Shown in pieces: positions 1 through 8,128 of a stretch of 20,901 nt of DNA. The notes beneath the pieces are model-generated. The model had not been told where the DNA came from and searched no databases. It saw only the letters and a program-made list of their open reading frames with translations. Position 1 is the stretch's first letter, and each line of letters opens with the position of its first letter. Source of the stretch: Zopfochytrium polystomum (lineage: Eukaryota; Chytridiomycota; Chytridiomycetes; Chytridiales; Chytridiaceae); NCBI GenBank assembly GCA_025765615.1, contig JAIVFJ010000589.1:1-20901 (forward strand), in the 5' to 3' direction. The position numbers and the translations under genes are program-made.

Positions 1-162
1 ACACAACTAGTGGGCTGGTCTCTCCGATTGAAGCTCCGCTCTTTGTGGCGCCGAAAGAGGGAGAGAAACCGATTGGAAACTCTGTCTACACGCTCGCATT
101 TTCCATCTCCACGACTACGGAACAACATGAGAGATAGAGATAGAGAGAGAGAGAGAGAGAGG

Positions 163-210
<48 letters not shown>

Positions 211-940
211 CACGTGAAAGCAGATAACACAAGACAGGAATGCCATGCATGGTAACTGTGTGTGCGCGCTGGATTTGGAGGAGGCTGCTCTCCGGTCATT
301 TACAGCCATGGCACGGTGACGCCGATAACCTTTCTCGTTCCTCGAAGCGCGTGCACAAACCATTGAAAAAGAAAATTTAGCGGTTGCCGAAGAAGCGTGC
401 ATTCGGAAGTGACGAGCTCTTCAAATATTTGTCGCGTAACCAACTCGACTTCTCATCTCGTTGTGGGCGCGACTGAATCAGTTTGCGGTATTGTGCTAAT
501 ACCAACGCAAAGTAAAGATGTGCCTTGTCAGATCTCGCAAATTTAACTCCAATTTAGCCGCATGTAACGAATCGTTTGGACAGTTCAGTTCTAACGGCGT
601 CAAGTTAGAGTATTAACGGCTGAGGCGACGTTGCAGCTGGGGCACTGGTACAAACCCCAGGCTCGGGCGTAACGTTTGTTCGTCAACTAATTTCTGACAA
701 CGTCAGCGGCCTTTTACTCGGAGAGAAAGATCGACGTGCCCTGCAATCTGCATCATCATTTCGACCCAGGAACATTGACCGCCTTTATTTGTTCATCTAT
801 CTTAAACCTTTGCGAATGAGCTGCTCCGGCACGGGTGCGTCCTGCGATTTTGGCGCCGGGATATAGGAGCAAGTCGCTCCATGGCTCGGTGGGCTTGGGT
901 GTATTTGTTTCCAAATATATCTGACGATCCGCCTATCCGA
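1..940. other. Intergenic stretch without a supportable gene
   Basis: I see no coding region here. Open frames near the left end are products of the GA-rich microsatellite and encode only alternating Arg/Glu or Leu/Ser. The rest (about 210-940) is unique, moderate-GC sequence with no protein family motif, no tRNA-like cloverleaf and no splice-consistent exon chain. It lies beyond the 3' end of the phosphatase gene and may hold its 3' UTR. Confidence 0.6.
128..208. repeat. (GA)n microsatellite
   Basis: About 80 bases of almost pure GA dinucleotide, interrupted by two GATA units at the left and two GGA interruptions in the middle. It is a simple repeat with no coding meaning. Confidence 0.97.
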
Positions 941-1439
941 CTATCGGTCTCCACCTCGCCTATCCGCCGTCTGGCCCATAACTTGCTTCTCCCACTGCTC
1001 CAACTGCAAGAGGAATCCCTCATTCGGCGCGACGCACGCCCTCGCCTCGCGAGCCATTTCAACGGCGCGCCGCCAACCAACATGCGCCCTCCACACCAGC
1101 AGCGCCGCGGCAACCGCCCCACTCCGCGACGACCCCATCTGGCAATGCACCAGCACGTTCCCAGAATCCTCGCCGCCGCCATCGCGTCCCACCAGCCTCC
1201 CCCAACACAAACTTCACCGCGTCCCCAAACCACGACAGCAAGTCCACCCCCTCCGCCGCGTCCGCGACCACGATTGGCAGGTACGCGATCCCGTCGCCGC
1301 GGAAGGGCGACCAGTCTTCTTCGAGCACTTGCACCACGCGGGTGATGTTGTGGGCACGGAGGAGATCGCGGTCCAGTGCGGCCGCGAGGTTGCCGATGTA
1401 GAGTTGCGGAGGTCCGCGGAAGTGGAAGACGTGGTTCAT
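941..1439 (-). CDS. Dual-specificity protein phosphatase (frame-disrupted)
   Basis: Predicted to dephosphorylate phospho-Ser/Thr and phospho-Tyr in proteins. The first part, from the ATG at 1439, reads LYIGN...ITRVV and then LPIVVAD with a candidate general-acid Asp, the usual start of a DSP domain. The second part carries VLVHCQMGSSRSG (about 1121-1152), the HCx5R(S/T) phosphatase loop, and ends with VAPNEGFLLQLEQWE, the standard DSP C-terminal helix. The two parts are in different frames: a +1 shift is needed between about 1175 and 1215, next to a GGGGG run, and no intron of believable length supplies it. An upstream ATG at 1572 opens a short frame that would need a second +1 shift to join the DSP frame (about 1530-1550), so the N-terminus is uncertain. 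It could be an intact gene with assembly indels or a young pseudogene. The family call is firm; the exact model is not. Confidence 0.75.
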
Positions 1440-1892
1440 GGGCGTGGCGAGGGCCTCGCGATAAGCGGCGCTGAGCGAGGACCAGCCGCTGGTTGTGGAT
1501 TGGGTTGTGTCGTGGGGCGCGGCGGCGAGGTCGGGCAATGGCGCCGCCGGCGTCGTTGGGTGGCTGGGTCATGACGAATGAGTGAGTCTGTTTCCCTTCT
1601 CGGTTGGTTCCTTTTCGCTTCCCAACCACACGAAAGACGATTGGCTGTCGGGGAATATGGCCACGGGATTTGCTTGCCTCTGAATCTTCATGCTACAACC
1701 CTCGAATTAATATTTCAGCATACTACATATGTCAATCAGTGCTTCGTTCTAGAAGCCGGGCTTTGTGTTCTAAAATACATCTGGGTCGCCTCGGCCGAAT
1801 TGTTACTAAAGGACGCGATCCGGCATCCAACAATGCACTCTGGCCGCCATCGCACCACCCCTGTTGTTGCACTCGCTAAGCTCGCAGCATAG
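1440..1892. other. Divergent intergenic/promoter region between phosphatase and ion channel
   Basis: This gap separates two divergently transcribed genes and should contain both promoters. An inverted CCAAT box (ATTGG) lies at 1640-1644. Open frames on both strands show no family motif. The right end (1833-1889) may encode the start of the channel's signal peptide: the ATG at 1833 is in frame with it but is followed by an in-frame TAG at 1890. Confidence 0.4.
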
Positions 1893-3536
1893 GCGGCAGC
1901 AGCAGCAGCCGTAACCGGCGCCTCCGCTCAGAATCAGAGCATAGGGATTGCGGGTCTCCCAGCGGGGTTCAACGTATCCACAACATCCTCCACACACTAT
2001 GCGACCCTCTACCTTCTCCACAACACCAACGCTCCCTACCACAAGCTGGACCCGCCCTTTGTTTCCGTCAACGGCGTTGGCATCGACGAGGAAGGAACCG
2101 TCATTGCAGTCTCGTTAGGCGTGAATCGCGTGTACGCAATCGAGCCGAAATCTAGCTCGTTCATTGTAAGTCCAATGTGAGAATTGTAGCCGGCCGTTTC
2201 ACCGTTGCCACACTGCAAACGCAGCTCGACATGGACGTCGTGCTGTCGTGGGAGGACCGCCGTTTGGCGTTTTGGAACCCGTCCTTCGTGTCGGCACCAC
2301 TGGAAGTGGATCCCTACCTCGTCTGGAAGCCGTTCATCTACTTTTCGAAGCTCGCCATCGACACGGCCAGCGTTCCGGATCCCATTTTTGAATCGCTGGT
2401 CGTGACGGGAAATGGACTAGGGACTGTGTCTTGGGCGAGGGTAAGCTCTTCCTACTAAACGTCACCACTACTTGCTCCTGATTCGAAGGACAGCAAATGG
2501 TCCTCCCATTCTCCTCAAAATACGCACTCCAAAGCTTTCCGTATGACAACCAGACGCTCTCGATTTCGCTGATTCTCGGAAAGGGCGACAGTAATCGCAT
2601 CTACCTCGACGTCTACGACTTTGCCTTTGCCGCTGATGTGTTCTCATCGCTGTGGACGGTGAGGCTGAAAGCTGCCCTTCATTTTTGTTTCTGACTGCTG
2701 CAACAGCTGGACACCGCCCAGAATGAAACGAGATCCAGCGCCGAGGTCGCTTTTACTTTCTCAATCACACGGGTTCCCGCTTCCTACGTCAGCCGTTACA
2801 TGTGAGTCGCCTTTTCCTGCAAGGTTGAAAGCTGAGTTTTCGCCTTCCCCGCCCAAAGCCTCCCAATGGCCATGCTTTGCATCATCAGCTGCATCACCTA
2901 CTTTATCGAACCCTCCGCCTTCCCGCCCCGGTTCACCGGCCTCGTCGCGCTCATGCTCTCTGTCGTTACGATGAACGTGATCGTGTCACAGGAGCTGCCG
3001 AAAGTGAAATGTGCGAAAGCTCCTTTTTTTCCTTCCGCAGCGTGAGCTGACACAATGGTTCAACCACATCTAGATCTCACAACACTGGATATATTCATCA
3101 CCTGCACTTTTTTGTACGTCTTTATGTCGCTCATCATGTCCGCTGCGACCTACGTATTGCACTTGTAAGAAGTAGAACGTTCCTTCCGCATCATTTTGTT
3201 TTTCAAGACAACGATAGTACTAACGTTGTCGAAAAAAGGCTTAAGTTCAAGCTTTCCAGCGCCGCGCTCCAAGCTTTCCTGCGCGTCGCTGTCCCGCTCT
3301 CTATCCCTTTCACTTTTGGCCTGGTCTTCACGACACGGAACGCGGGCTTCTCCGTCGGCGCGGACCTCTGCGTCGCCGGTCTTGTTGTTGTGATTCCGGT
3401 TGGTTGCGCATTCGCGTGTTGGGAGGTGTGGAGGATGAGGAGGGAGGGCTGGGGGAGATTCAAAGTCGTGAGGAGGGCGGAGGGCTTTTCCTGTCGCCAA
3501 ATAAGTCTGCAAGCAGCGATGCTTAAGCTACCATAG
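1893..3536 (+). CDS. Pentameric ligand-gated ion channel subunit (Cys-loop superfamily, Cys-less)
   Basis: A subunit of a homo- or heteropentameric ligand-gated channel, expected in the plasma membrane. Exons 1893-2165, 2225-2440, 2494-2658, 2707-2801, 2859-3010, 3074-3164 and 3239-3536 join in one frame through six GT-AG introns of 48-74 nt; the last has a TACTAAC branch site. They give about 429 residues. The order is an Ala-rich signal-peptide end, a beta-sandwich domain with the LSWEDRRLAFW and VWKPFIYF landmarks, the loop core FPYDNQ (2536-2553), TFSITRVPASYVSRYILPMA into M1, a gap-free M2 with Leu at 9' and LPKVKY after it, M3, M4 (RVAVPLSIPFTFGLVF) and one further hydrophobic segment. 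Both loop cysteines are absent. The first exon is open from a TAG at 1890-1892, which could be a 3' splice site (catag) of an upstream intron, so the start is unresolved. Ligand unknown; family very likely. Confidence 0.85.
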
Positions 3537-3577
3537 TATATTTTCCAATTCGTTCCTATCATCTATACATCACATCA

Positions 3578-4540
3578 TTACAACAGATTACACCTATTCG
3601 CGCGTTTGGCACGCTTGATTGTATCTCGCTTAAACTCCACCGCTTTCAATCCTGCGGTCTTGAAGACATCAGAGACACCTTCATCGGTCTTGGCCGAGCA
3701 TTCGACGTACCGCGCGCGAAGCTTTCGCGCCATTGCATGACCCTGCGGAAAAGCGATACACTTCAATTTACGTGGATTGGAATGTGAAAGCTCGAGAAAC
3801 AGCCACCTCTGCAAAGGTTACTGGGTGCTTGCCGTCACGCGTCAGCTCCGCGACGATGTTGGAATCGCCTCGCAAGTCCTTCTTGCATCCGACGAGAACG
3901 ACTGGAGCTCCGGTGGCAAAGTGAGCAAACTCCTCAATCCACTGTGATAAGTTAGACATTGTCGAGTGCGACTCAAATCACAAACGACGTAACCTCACAC
4001 GATGTTCTAAGCTGCGGAGCGTCTTCGGAGATCCGATGGAGAAGCAGGCAAGGATCACATCTGTGCTTGGGTATGCGAGGGGCCGCAGTCTGGAGTAATC
4101 GCCCTCGTCGCATGTGTCCCAGAGAAAGAGCTGGACCTCGCTCTTGTCGTCCAAAGGGACGTTGATGTTGTGAACGTCGGTCACTGAGTTGGGGATTTGT
4201 GAGCCGTCAAAGTGGCCAAGTGGTAAGTACAAAACCAGGCGCCTACCACGCGGAACGGGAGCCTGGAATCAGCACAACTCGTTAGAATAGCCGCAGCGTG
4301 ACCCGCTCGATTGTCAAGCTCACCGTTGGAAAAAATCCAATTTTACAGGCAAGTAAAAGGGTCGTCTTTCCAACTGATGTGATCGATGAGAATCCGCAAA
4401 CGCACTCGATCCAAACGCCGCTTTGGCGCTCCGACCTTACCGCTAGGATCGCCAGCAACGACCAGCTTCTTTCGTAAGGATGTCTTTCCGCTGGATTCGG
4501 GCGGCCCAGTTGCGCTGTTCGACCTGATGGTTGCGGGCAT
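3578..4540 (-). CDS. Atypical Rho-family small GTPase
   Basis: Six exons on the minus strand (4540-4441, 4373-4324, 4262-4247, 4183-3999, 3941-3807, 3742-3578) give 216 residues, normal for Rho. Visible motifs are P-loop GDPSVGKT (split by intron 1), VPRV in switch I, LWDTCDEGDYSRLRPLAYP in switch II, the base-binding VGCKKDLR, ECSAKT, a basic tail KRAKRANR and the terminal CNLL box. Leu at the last position predicts geranylgeranylation and membrane attachment. Rho proteins normally steer actin, polarity and secretion. Oddities, in Ras/Rac-type numbering: switch I Thr35 is Arg, and the switch II AGQE stretch reads CDEG, so the catalytic Gln is Glu. Exon 3 is only 16 nt. Introns are 57-67 nt and GT-AG; intron 4 has a TCTAAC branch site. 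It converges with the channel gene, 41 bp apart. Rho membership is firm; GTP hydrolysis is doubtful. Confidence 0.9.
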
Positions 4541-5089
4541 CGGGCTGTTAGAACCAACCAACAAAACGAAGATCGTAAAGGGAGCAGTGATTGCAGAGAA
4601 GGGGACGCTGCGGCACGGTCAATGCTGCGCCATCCGTACATCTCTGGCGGCGGCGATCGCCGGCAGTGGAGCCGGCGCACAAGAAAGTTCTGATACTGTG
4701 GCGCAGGTACCGGGATTACCAAAGACACATCGGGATTGCTGAGTTTTCGGCCCCCGCTCCGGCGGGTTGGTTACTCTGTTACGTGATTTTATTTGGGGTG
4801 CCGCTCCTTCGCTTCTGCACTTCTTTTGAATAAACTTCATTTCCGATCCACCCGCATGGAGCTTCTGATCAAACCCATACAAGCCTTCTGCTTCCGTCGT
4901 TCGATTTTTACTGCAGCGATACCACCCTGCCGTCGGGAACGTCACCGCCTCCACCGCGTTTTGAAACTTTTCTTTCAGGGTTATGGTTCCGCATCGCAAC
5001 GACGCTTTCGGGGATACGCATCGCGATGCCTCAGCTGCTTTCATTCACGGGGGAAAAAAAAATACAAATCGGCGGCGAGCCACACAGCA
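4541..5089. other. Divergent intergenic region, Rho GTPase / TMEM53-like gene
   Basis: About 550 bases between two divergently transcribed genes, presumably holding both promoters and 5' UTRs. Overlapping open frames exist on both strands but none has a recognisable motif or joins the neighbouring coding frames. I see no clear TATA box or other named site. Confidence 0.4.
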
Positions 5090-6236
5090 ATGGTGCCATC
5101 ACCGCCGTCGCCGCAGCCGCTCTTCTCTACGCTACTACCAGGCTCATCCACCACCGCCGCTACGGCTCGTGGGCCAGCTGCACCAGCGACGACGACGGCG
5201 GCATCACTGGCAGCGACGTTGCAAAGTCGTGCAACAAGGTATCCCGTCCTGCTGCTCGGCTGGATCGACGGCAAGTTCAAGGACGTTGCAAAGTACGCCG
5301 ACTTCCACCTGGACCGCGGACACCCCGCCGTGCTGGGACTGTCGCCCTGGAAGAGTTGAGTGGGATTAGCTCATGCCATGTTGGGTTGTAGCCCTTGGAT
5401 GACTCAGTGGTTTCCCGCGTTATGGGTCAAACGACGACCCTCCCAGGCAGATTTCTTGGGAGGAGGAAAACATGTCGCGGCGGGGTGATAGTGCATTCCT
5501 TTTCAAACGGCGGTAAGGTTTCTCCGACTAACTTGGTCCGGCCTCTGATCCTCCCGTTCTCGCATTCAACACACACACGCACACCCCTTTTGCACACTCA
5601 AACAAAGGCTTCATGACGCTCTTTCAAATCCTCACCCACCTCCCCGAAACTGCAACACCCCCACGCTCCTGCACATCCGCGCGCTGATCCTCGACTCGGC
5701 CCCCGGCCCCACCATTGAAACCGAAGTCAACGCAATGACCGTCGCCATCCGGTCGCCCTGGACTCGATTCACGGACTGCGCGGCCGTGCGAGCGGCGATT
5801 TTACGCTGGGTCGCCGGCAGGTGGGTCTGCATGCGGCTGCGGGTCCCCGTGGAGGCTGGTTGTAGCCGACGCCGCGCACAAAGTGTTGGGGATGAGGACG
5901 GCCGCGATGGACGACGACAGAGGTGCGGTGGAGCTTGCCAGCGCGCCAAAGCTGTTTTTGTACTCACGCGAGGACAAGCAAGTCGTGGCCGCGCACGTTG
6001 AAAAGTTCGTTGCGCGGGCGAGGGAGGCGTCTGCGGCGGCGGCGGCGGCGGCGATGGGTGGGACTGCTGCTGAAGGGGAAGGGTCTGCGGAGCAGACAGC
6101 GGAGAAGGGGGAATCCGGCGGCGCAGCACGCGTTCAAGCGAAGCGTTTTGAGGGCTCCGGGCACGTTCGCCACGCTGTAAAGTTTCCGAAAGACTACTGG
6201 GTGACCGTGGACGAGTTTCTAAGAAGTAAATTGTGA
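5090..6236 (+). CDS. TMEM53/DUF829-family alpha/beta-hydrolase-like protein (frame-disrupted)
   Basis: Belongs to the DUF829 (TMEM53-like) family, predicted alpha/beta-hydrolases; animal TMEM53 sits in the nuclear envelope and no substrate is assigned. From ATG 5090 the protein has a low-complexity Pro/Ala/Thr leader, then YPVLLLGWIDGKFKDVAKYA, typical of the family start. Intron 5355-5407 (53 nt) leads into GGVIVHSFSNGG, the nucleophile region. Intron 5513-5607 (95 nt, with AC repeats) leads into FMTLFQILTHLPE. The next block, IRALILDSAPGPT, needs a one-base shift near 5646 (GAAAC where GAAAAC would keep frame). The last block is in yet another frame: APKLFLYSREDKQVVAAHVE and FEGSGHVRHAVKFPKDYW. 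Candidate triad: Ser in FSNGG, Asp in REDK, His in GHVRH. The switch into the last frame, about 5810-5880, is unresolved; a 45-nt GT-AG stretch there does not by itself fix it. Confidence 0.75.
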
Positions 6237-6840
6237 AAAAAGATTCGCCTCGTCCGGCGAGTCGCCATCGAATAGATAGAGAGATGTTGAGGAGGGCCGA
6301 CGATCGACCGCAATCAGTGGAGTCAGGCCAGCGTGCACAAGGAACAAGGGATGCTCTTTTTGATGCGGGGCATCAGCACTGAATTGCTTACATACAGTAA
6401 GGGTCAATATTCAAAAATAAGAGTAGTTTGTTTATTATCGATGGCGGCCACCATTTGTGTAGGTAAAACCAATGAACTAGTGCGGAGGTGCTTTTAAAGA
6501 GATATCAACAGCTCATTGGCCCATAAGATTAGGAATCACATAACCTGCACTCCCCTCCATCTCTCCCTAAGAGGGGCAGGGTGTGTGCCACCAGGCACTG
6601 ACAGAACACATAACAGACTCGTGACTTTACCGTCACGAAAGAGATTTGTTCGCCAACGCATGAGCATCGAACATGATGTTCTCCGAAATGCCTACCGGGC
6701 CGGTCTTTTCTGCACGACGACTCTTTCCGTGTACTCGTTGTTCTCGCCGCCCACCCACCCGCCGACCGAAAAAAATAAGGGTGAAAGTAAAAACAAAAGG
6801 AAGAAAAAAAGACGAGTTTCCTGCCGCGCTTTTTTTTATT
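6237..6840. other. Intergenic region between converging genes, no gene seen
   Basis: About 600 bases between the 3' ends of the TMEM53-like gene and ASADH. Open frames, including the one around 6661-6848, have no family motif and no splice partners, and it ends in low-complexity Lys-rich sequence from A-rich DNA (about 6770-6810). It probably holds both 3' UTRs. Confidence 0.5.
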
Positions 6841-8070
6841 CTATTTGATCAGCCCTTTCGCGACGGCCACCTCTGCGTTGAGGATGGCGCTCCCCGCGGC
6901 GCCGAGGACTGTGTTGTGGCTGAGGAGGGTAAACTTGACGTCAAACACGTTGCACGGCCTGACCCTTCCGACGGTGACGGCATACCCGCGCTCTGTCTCG
7001 CGGTCGAGCCGCGGCTGCGGGCGGTCGACGGCCTTGGTGACGACGATGGCTCTCTGCGGTGCGCTCGGGCAGCCGAGCGCCTGGGCGTCGCAGCGGTAGG
7101 CCTCGAGGGCGGCTATGACTGCGTCGACGGACGGTGGTGGTCGACGAGCAAACTCGAGGCTGACGCACTCGGTGTGGCCGTCGAGGACAAAGACACGGTT
7201 GCAGGTGGCTGAGACCTTCATGCCGGGGGCGTCGACGAAGGCGTTGGTGGCCCGGTCAAAGGAGCCGAGGATCTTGGCGGCTTCGACCTCCATTTTCTCT
7301 TCTTCGCCCGAGATGTAAGGGACGACGTTGTCGATGATGTCGAGGGTCGGGACGCCCGGGTAGCCGGCGCCTGAGACGGCTTGGAGGGTGGTGACGACGC
7401 AGCGGGAGATGGGGCCTAAGGCGTCCTGCAGGGCTTTTAGGGGGACAACGAGGCCGGTCGTCGAGCAGTTTGCGTTTGTGATGAGGAAGCCGTTCTTGAG
7501 CGACGACTCTGACGTCGCGATGGAGGCTTCCGGGGTGCCGAGGAGGTGCGGGGCGAGCGACGCGAGGAGCGGATTCCCAGCGGCGCTGGAGGATCGCTGG
7601 ACGTCGACGATCTGCTGGAAGTGATCGGCGTTGACGACGGGGACGATCAGCGGGACCAGCGGCGACATGCGGTGGTTCTTTGCGTTCGAGAGGACAGCAA
7701 AGTCGTGCGCGACGAAGCGGGCCTCGACGGTGCCGGCGACGTCCGAGTCGAGGCCAGAGAAGATGACGCGGCAGCCGACAAATGCGGCGGGGTCGCACTC
7801 CTGGACGACCAGCGACGCGACGTGGGCGGGGATGGGCACGGACTGCTTCCACGAGCGTGCGGCTGCTTCTGCGTAGGGTTTGCCGGCGGATCGCGGCGAT
7901 GCGCCGAGCGTGCGGACGACAAAGTACGGGTGGTTCTGCAGCAGGGTGATGAAGCGCTGGCCGACGGTGCCGGTCGCGCCGAGGATGCCGACGGGGATTT
8001 GGATCGTCGTCGCCGTCGTCGCCGTCGTCGTCGGTGGTGGAGGTTGTGGAGAAGGCGAGGAGGATGACAT
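6841..8070 (-). CDS. HOM2: Aspartate-semialdehyde dehydrogenase
   Basis: Reduces L-4-aspartyl phosphate to L-aspartate 4-semialdehyde with NADPH, the second step of the aspartate pathway to threonine and methionine. It is a single intronless frame of 409 residues. The nucleotide-binding motif GATGTVGQRF is at 31-40, the active-site block LITNANCSTTG places the nucleophilic Cys at 202, TTLQAVSGAGYPG is at 227-239, and VLDGHTECVSLEF places the catalytic His at 299. It is longer than the roughly 365 residues usual for fungal enzymes, owing to a Ser/Pro/Thr-rich leader (1-24) and a longer link of about 30 residues before LKNGFLITNANCS. The ATG at 8070 is the only one ahead of the Rossmann fold. 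No mitochondrial targeting signal is obvious, so it is expected in the cytosol. The upstream DNA has a T26 run and a possible CCAAT element at 8249-8253. Confidence 0.97.
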   Translation of the reverse strand: MSSSSPSPQPPPPTTTATTATTIQIPVGILGATGTVGQRFITLLQNHPYFVVRTLGASPRSAGKPYAEAAARSWKQSVPIPAHVASLVVQECDPAAFVGCRVIFSGLDSDVAGTVEARFVAHDFAVLSNAKNHRMSPLVPLIVPVVNADHFQQIVDVQRSSSAAGNPLLASLAPHLLGTPEASIATSESSLKNGFLITNANCSTTGLVVPLKALQDALGPISRCVVTTLQAVSGAGYPGVPTLDIIDNVVPYISGEEEKMEVEAAKILGSFDRATNAFVDAPGMKVSATCNRVFVLDGHTECVSLEFARRPPPSVDAVIAALEAYRCDAQALGCPSAPQRAIVVTKAVDRPQPRLDRETERGYAVTVGRVRPCNVFDVKFTLLSHNTVLGAAGSAILNAEVAVAKGLIK

Positions 8071-8102
8071 TGTTGTGTTGGTTGGGATCGGCCTTTCTTT
8101 GC

Positions 8103-8128
8103 TTTTTTTTTTTTTTTTTTTTTTTTTT
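8103..8128. repeat. Poly-T tract (T26)
   Basis: Uninterrupted run of 26 T just upstream of the ASADH start, followed by further T-rich sequence and a short TG-rich stretch to about 8180. Read on the gene's strand it is a poly-A promoter element, possibly nucleosome-excluding. Confidence 0.95.

Noticed and set aside
10..402. Open frames on both strands at the left end
   Set aside because: Their translations are Arg/Glu or Ser/Leu alternations from the GA repeat; no independent coding signal.
802..1629. Longest minus-strand frame over the phosphatase locus
   Set aside because: Arg/Pro-rich shadow of GC-rich DNA; the phosphatase motifs lie in the other two minus frames.
6516..6848. Open frame before the ASADH stop
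   Set aside because: Starts at TTG, has no motif and ends in Lys-rich low complexity from an A-rich tract.
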